From Luteibacter mycovicinus (lineage in GTDB: Bacteria; Pseudomonadota; Gammaproteobacteria; Xanthomonadales; Rhodanobacteraceae), in NCBI RefSeq assembly GCF_000745235.1, contig NZ_JQNL01000001.1, positions 2,480,001-2,544,000 of the forward strand: a stretch of 64,000 bases of DNA, read 5' to 3'. A program made the position numbers and the translations under genes. Positions 60,926 to 64,000 of this stretch are shown here, piece by piece; the first letter of the stretch is position 1; every line of letters starts with the position of its first letter. The notes below the pieces were generated by a model. That model did no database searches. It was given only the letters and a program-made list of their open reading frames with translations, and had not been told where the DNA came from.

Positions 60926-62815
60926 ATGACGAACTGGACCACCGAACGCGCGAAGCTGACTTACGCGATCCCACACTGGAGCAATGGCTACGTGGATGTG
61001 GCCGGCAATGGTCACCTGCAGATGCGCCCTCGCGGCGACGAGGGCCCGGCCCTCGACCTGCCGGCCATTGTCGATCAGGCCACGGCCCAGGGCCTGCGCC
61101 TGCCGTTGCTCGTCCGCTTCCCGGATATCCTCGCCGACCGTCTGGCGCGCCTGCAGCAGGCGTTCGCCAAAGCGATCGATGACGCCAGATACGCCGGTTC
61201 CTACACGGCCATCTACCCGATCAAGGTTAACCAGCAGCGCGGCGTCGTCAGCGAACTGGTCGCCGCGGGCGAAGAGGGTTTCGGCCTCGAGGCCGGTTCC
61301 AAGCCGGAGCTGATGGCCGTGCTCGCCTATGCCCGCCCCGGCAGCATGGTGGTGTGCAACGGCTACAAGGACCGCGAGTACGTGCGTCTCGCGCTGATCG
61401 GGCGCAAGCTCGGTCTGCGCGTCCACATCGTCATCGAGAAGCTCTCCGAACTCGACCACGTGTTCGCCGAGGCGAAGGCGCTGGATGTCGAGCCGCTGCT
61501 CGGCGTGCGCGTGCGCCTGGCCTCGATCGGCGCCGGCAAGTGGCAGAACACCGGTGGCGACAAAGGCAAGTTCGGTCTCAGCCCCGGTCAGGTGCTGGAG
61601 CTGATCGAACGCCTCGACGCCGCGGGCCTCAAGCACACGCTGAGGCTGCAGCACTTCCACATGGGCTCGCAGATCTCCAACGTGCGCGATATCGCCGCCG
61701 GCATGCGCGAAGCCGTGCGCTACTTCGTCGAACTGCACCGGCTGGGCGTGCCCATCGACGTCGTCGACGTGGGCGGCGGTCTGGGCGTGGATTACGAAGG
61801 CACCCGCTCGCGCAGCTATAACTCGATCAACTACAGCCTGGGTCAGTACGCCGCCAGCATCGTGCAGCCGCTGGCCGAGGCCGTCGCCGAGCACGGCATG
61901 AAGGCGCCGGTCATCTTTACCGAGTCCGGTCGCGCGATGACCGCGCACCACGCGGTGATGGTGGTCAACGTCACCGAGGTGGAAGAGGTACCCGAGGGTT
62001 CGGTGCCCGCACCGCGCGCGGACGAGCCGACGGTGCTGCGTCATCTTCGCGAGACGCACGCCGAGCTCGACAGCCGGCCGCCGCTGGAGCTGTTCCACGA
62101 AGCGCAGCATCACTTCGCCGAGGGCCAGGCGCTCTACGCGCTGGGTCAGCTCGACCTGCGCGACCGCGCGAAGCTCGACGACCTGTTCTACGCCATCGCC
62201 AACGCGGTGCGTCCGCGCCTGCTGCCGGCGGAGCGCGCGCATCGTCAGGCGCTGGACGACCTGGACGAGAAGCTGGTCGACAAGTACTTCGTGAACTTCT
62301 CCGTGTTCGAGTCGGTGCCGGATATCTGGGCGATCGATCAGATCTTTCCGATCGTGCCGATCTCACGTCTGGACGAGGAACCCACGCGCCGGGGCGTGAT
62401 CGCCGACCTCACCTGCGACTCGGACGGCCGTATCGATCATTACGTGGATGCCGAAGGCGTGGACGTCAGCCTGCCGCTGCACGCCCTGCGTGACGACCAG
62501 TCGTACCGCCTCGGTATCTTCATGGTCGGCGCGTACCAGGAAACCCTGGGCGACATCCACAACCTGTTCGGCGACACCGACGCGGTGAATGTCCGCGCGA
62601 CGGCCGACGGTTACGAGTTCGCGCACGTGCGTCATGGCGACACGACGGACCTGATGCTCGACTACGTGGGTTACGACCTCAGGCAGCTGCGCCAGTCCTA
62701 CACCGACCGGCTTGCCGCGGCAGGCATTACCGGCGCCGAGGCGGAGATGTTGTCCGCCTCGCTGGACAAGGGCCTCACCGGCTACACGTACCTCGCGGAA
62801 ACCGCAGGGCGTTGA
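60926..62815 (+). CDS. speA: Biosynthetic arginine decarboxylase
   Basis: A 629-residue PLP enzyme (E. coli SpeA 658) that converts arginine to agmatine, the first step to putrescine. The PLP Lys is in IYPIKVNQQRGVV; other blocks are EAGSKPELMAVL, GGDKGKFGLSPGQVLELIE, FHMGSQISN, DVGGGLGVDYEG and VIFTESGRAMTAHH. The ATG at 60926 follows GAGGGAG and begins homologous sequence; the frame extends upstream without homology. It is followed by a dehydrogenase gene 62 bases downstream. Confidence 0.96.
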   Translation: MTNWTTERAKLTYAIPHWSNGYVDVAGNGHLQMRPRGDEGPALDLPAIVDQATAQGLRLPLLVRFPDILADRLARLQQAFAKAIDDARYAGSYTAIYPIKVNQQRGVVSELVAAGEEGFGLEAGSKPELMAVLAYARPGSMVVCNGYKDREYVRLALIGRKLGLRVHIVIEKLSELDHVFAEAKALDVEPLLGVRVRLASIGAGKWQNTGGDKGKFGLSPGQVLELIERLDAAGLKHTLRLQHFHMGSQISNVRDIAAGMREAVRYFVELHRLGVPIDVVDVGGGLGVDYEGTRSRSYNSINYSLGQYAASIVQPLAEAVAEHGMKAPVIFTESGRAMTAHHAVMVVNVTEVEEVPEGSVPAPRADEPTVLRHLRETHAELDSRPPLELFHEAQHHFAEGQALYALGQLDLRDRAKLDDLFYAIANAVRPRLLPAERAHRQALDDLDEKLVDKYFVNFSVFESVPDIWAIDQIFPIVPISRLDEEPTRRGVIADLTCDSDGRIDHYVDAEGVDVSLPLHALRDDQSYRLGIFMVGAYQETLGDIHNLFGDTDAVNVRATADGYEFAHVRHGDTTDLMLDYVGYDLRQLRQSYTDRLAAAGITGAEAEMLSASLDKGLTGYTYLAETAGR

Positions 62816-62877
62816 TTCCAACCGCGGCGCCTCAGGGCGCCGCGTCTCTTTTCAGACATCGGACAAAGGTTTTCGGG

Positions 62878-63738
62878 ATGACCCTCAAGGCAGCATTCAT
62901 CGGACTCGGCGCGATGGGCGCCCCCATGGCGGGACATCTTCATGCGAAGGGCCTGCTGGCCGCGGTCGGCAATCGCTCACAGGCGAAGGCCGATGCGCTG
63001 GCGAAGGAGCTTGGCGTTGACTCGCCCGATCTCGCGGGCATTGCCTCGTCATGTGACGTGATCGCCCTGTGCGTCAGTGCGGATGCGGACGTCATCGGCG
63101 TGGTGGAAGCGCTGGCTCCGTCATTGAAGAAGGGGGCGATCGTCATCGATCACTCGACCGTGGCTCCCGCCACGGCGAAGAAGGCCGCCAGCCTGCTCGC
63201 CGATGTGGGCGCGCTGTTCCTGGATGCGCCGGTGTCCGGCGGCGTCGAAGGCGCGAAGAACGGCAAGCTGTCCGTGATGGTCGGCGGCGACGCGGAGGTG
63301 CTCGAGCGGGCACGTCCGGTGCTGGAAGCCTACGGTGCGCGTATCACGCACATGGGCGCGGTCGGCAGTGGCCAGGCGACCAAGGCGGTCAATCAGGTGC
63401 TGGTCGCGGGCATTGCCCACGCGGTGACGGAAGGGCTGGCGCTGGGTGAAGCGCTCGGTCTCCAGGCGGATCGCCTCATTCCGACGCTGGCGGCGGGCGC
63501 GGCGGGTAACTGGTTTCTCGACAAGCGCGGCGCGACGATGCTGCGCAACGAGTTTTCGGTGGGCTTCAAGCTGGCGCTGCTGCACAAGGACCTCGGCATC
63601 GTGCGCGGTATCGCGAAGGACGCGGGTACCAACCACACCATCATCGAGCAGTCGCTGGCCGACTTCGCCGAACTGATGTCGCAGGGCTACGGTGATGACG
63701 ACATTTCGGCACTCATTCGCCTGAAACGCGCTGACTGA
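62878..63738 (+). CDS. NAD(P)-dependent beta-hydroxyacid dehydrogenase (3-hydroxyisobutyrate dehydrogenase family)
   Basis: A 286-residue enzyme of the MmsB/GarR family. The Rossmann motif is FIGLGAMGAPMAGHL, the substrate motif is LDAPVSGGVEGAKNGKLSVM, and the catalytic Lys is in GSGQATKAVNQVLVAG. The substrate could be 3-hydroxyisobutyrate, tartronate semialdehyde or a relative. The ATG at 62878 starts the homologous region. It may be co-transcribed with speA, and a strong terminator follows. Confidence 0.9.
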   Translation: MTLKAAFIGLGAMGAPMAGHLHAKGLLAAVGNRSQAKADALAKELGVDSPDLAGIASSCDVIALCVSADADVIGVVEALAPSLKKGAIVIDHSTVAPATAKKAASLLADVGALFLDAPVSGGVEGAKNGKLSVMVGGDAEVLERARPVLEAYGARITHMGAVGSGQATKAVNQVLVAGIAHAVTEGLALGEALGLQADRLIPTLAAGAAGNWFLDKRGATMLRNEFSVGFKLALLHKDLGIVRGIAKDAGTNHTIIEQSLADFAELMSQGYGDDDISALIRLKRAD

Positions 63739-63757
63739 CAGGCGGGTACATCGCTTC

Positions 63758-63789
63758 AAAAAAATCCCGCCTTTCGGCGGGATTTTTTT
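63758..63789. terminator. Bidirectional rho-independent terminator
   Basis: Seven A, stem TCCCGCC, loop TTTC, stem GGCGGGA and seven T. It separates the dehydrogenase gene from the convergent SPOR-domain gene. Confidence 0.95.
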
Positions 63790-63809
63790 CGCGGCGGCGG
63801 GGGGTGACC

Positions 63810-64000
63810 TCAGCCGCCTTCCTTCAGGGCAATGGCGCTTATGCCCGCCGACTGCAGGCGCTGCTTGGTGCCTTCCAGATCGGTCGCGGACTTGAACGGG
63901 CCGAGGCGCACGCGGTTGTAGGTCTGCGAGCCGACCTTCACCGACTGGACGTTGGCAACGAAGCCCTGCAACGCGAGCTTGGCCTTCAATGCCTCCGCAT
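63810..64000 (-). CDS. C-terminal part of a SPOR-domain protein (cut by window end)
   Basis: The stop codon is at 63810-63812 on the minus strand and the frame is open to the window end. The last 62 residues read as a SPOR domain: LKAKLALQGFVANVQSVKV, YNRVRLGPFKSATDLEGTKQ and RLQSAGISAIALKEGG. SPOR domains bind denuded peptidoglycan at the division site, as in FtsN, so an FtsN-like cell-division protein is likely; the rest of the gene is outside the window. Confidence 0.88.
   Translation of the reverse strand, partial: AEALKAKLALQGFVANVQSVKVGSQTYNRVRLGPFKSATDLEGTKQRLQSAGISAIALKEGG

Noticed and set aside
60851..62242. Minus-strand open frame (463 codons) opposite speA.
   Set aside because: speA is unambiguous; the opposite product has the low-complexity composition of antisense.

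Overview
The window is high-GC chromosomal DNA of a gammaproteobacterium. Gene content suggests the Xanthomonadales, family Rhodanobacteraceae (a Luteibacter- or Dyella-like organism): speE and speA in divergent arrangement, DNA polymerase II, NtrBC, several TPR/GGDEF signalling proteins, a biliverdin-type phytochrome and many LysR/TetR/AraC regulators. This placement is an inference from content and base composition, not a computed phylogeny. There are no rRNA or tRNA genes, no CRISPR array and no intact insertion sequence.

Layout. 1-3.9 kb: FAD and molybdenum subunits of a PaoABC-like aldehyde oxidoreductase, then a YkgJ-type Cys-cluster protein. 3.9-8.8 kb (minus strand): the most unusual locus. 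It encodes a borosin-type peptide alpha-N-methyltransferase, a 112-residue precursor-like peptide with a (Asp-Asp-Lys)6 acidic tail, and two tandem TPR-GGDEF diguanylate cyclases that appear to be co-transcribed with it. 9-14.4 kb: an HSL-type esterase, DNA polymerase II, two TetR regulators with visible palindromic operators, and a membrane protein. 14.4-19.5 kb: a translationally coupled three-gene light-signalling operon (bacteriophytochrome kinase, single-domain response regulator, hybrid kinase). 19.7-26 kb: YghU-like GST, AraC regulator, MFS exporter and a large subtilase-like autotransporter. 26-34.5 kb: redox and detoxification genes (TetX-like flavoprotein, GST, crotonase-fold protein, peroxiredoxin, MDR reductase, alpha/beta hydrolase), each block with its own LysR regulator. 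34.7-38.8 kb: RIO kinase with a TTG start, a coupled YqcI/YcgG-DUF1989 pair, Mn-catalase and a DUF4142 protein.

38.8-45.8 kb looks like an accessory patch: small singletons, a 71-bp near-copy of the DUF4142 gene 3' end at its inner part, a peroxiredoxin-like protein without its catalytic cysteine, and a decayed IS3-type transposase remnant. 45.8-64 kb returns to core-type content: ntrB-ntrC, a PAS-GGDEF-EAL protein, a FadI-like thiolase, a TonB-type protein, a two-HKD phospholipase D, YceI, SixA, a ParA-like ATPase, speE/speA, a beta-hydroxyacid dehydrogenase and the 3' end of a SPOR-domain gene.

The best candidate for an under-described system is the split borosin locus. Its likely logic is that the methyltransferase binds the helical N-terminal part of the precursor and methylates backbone amides in the segment after it. 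The linked cyclic-di-GMP enzymes and the acidic repeat tail are not features I know from the characterised split borosin of Shewanella. A second candidate is the YqcI/YcgG-DUF1989 operon, which may handle an N-hydroxylated guanidino compound.
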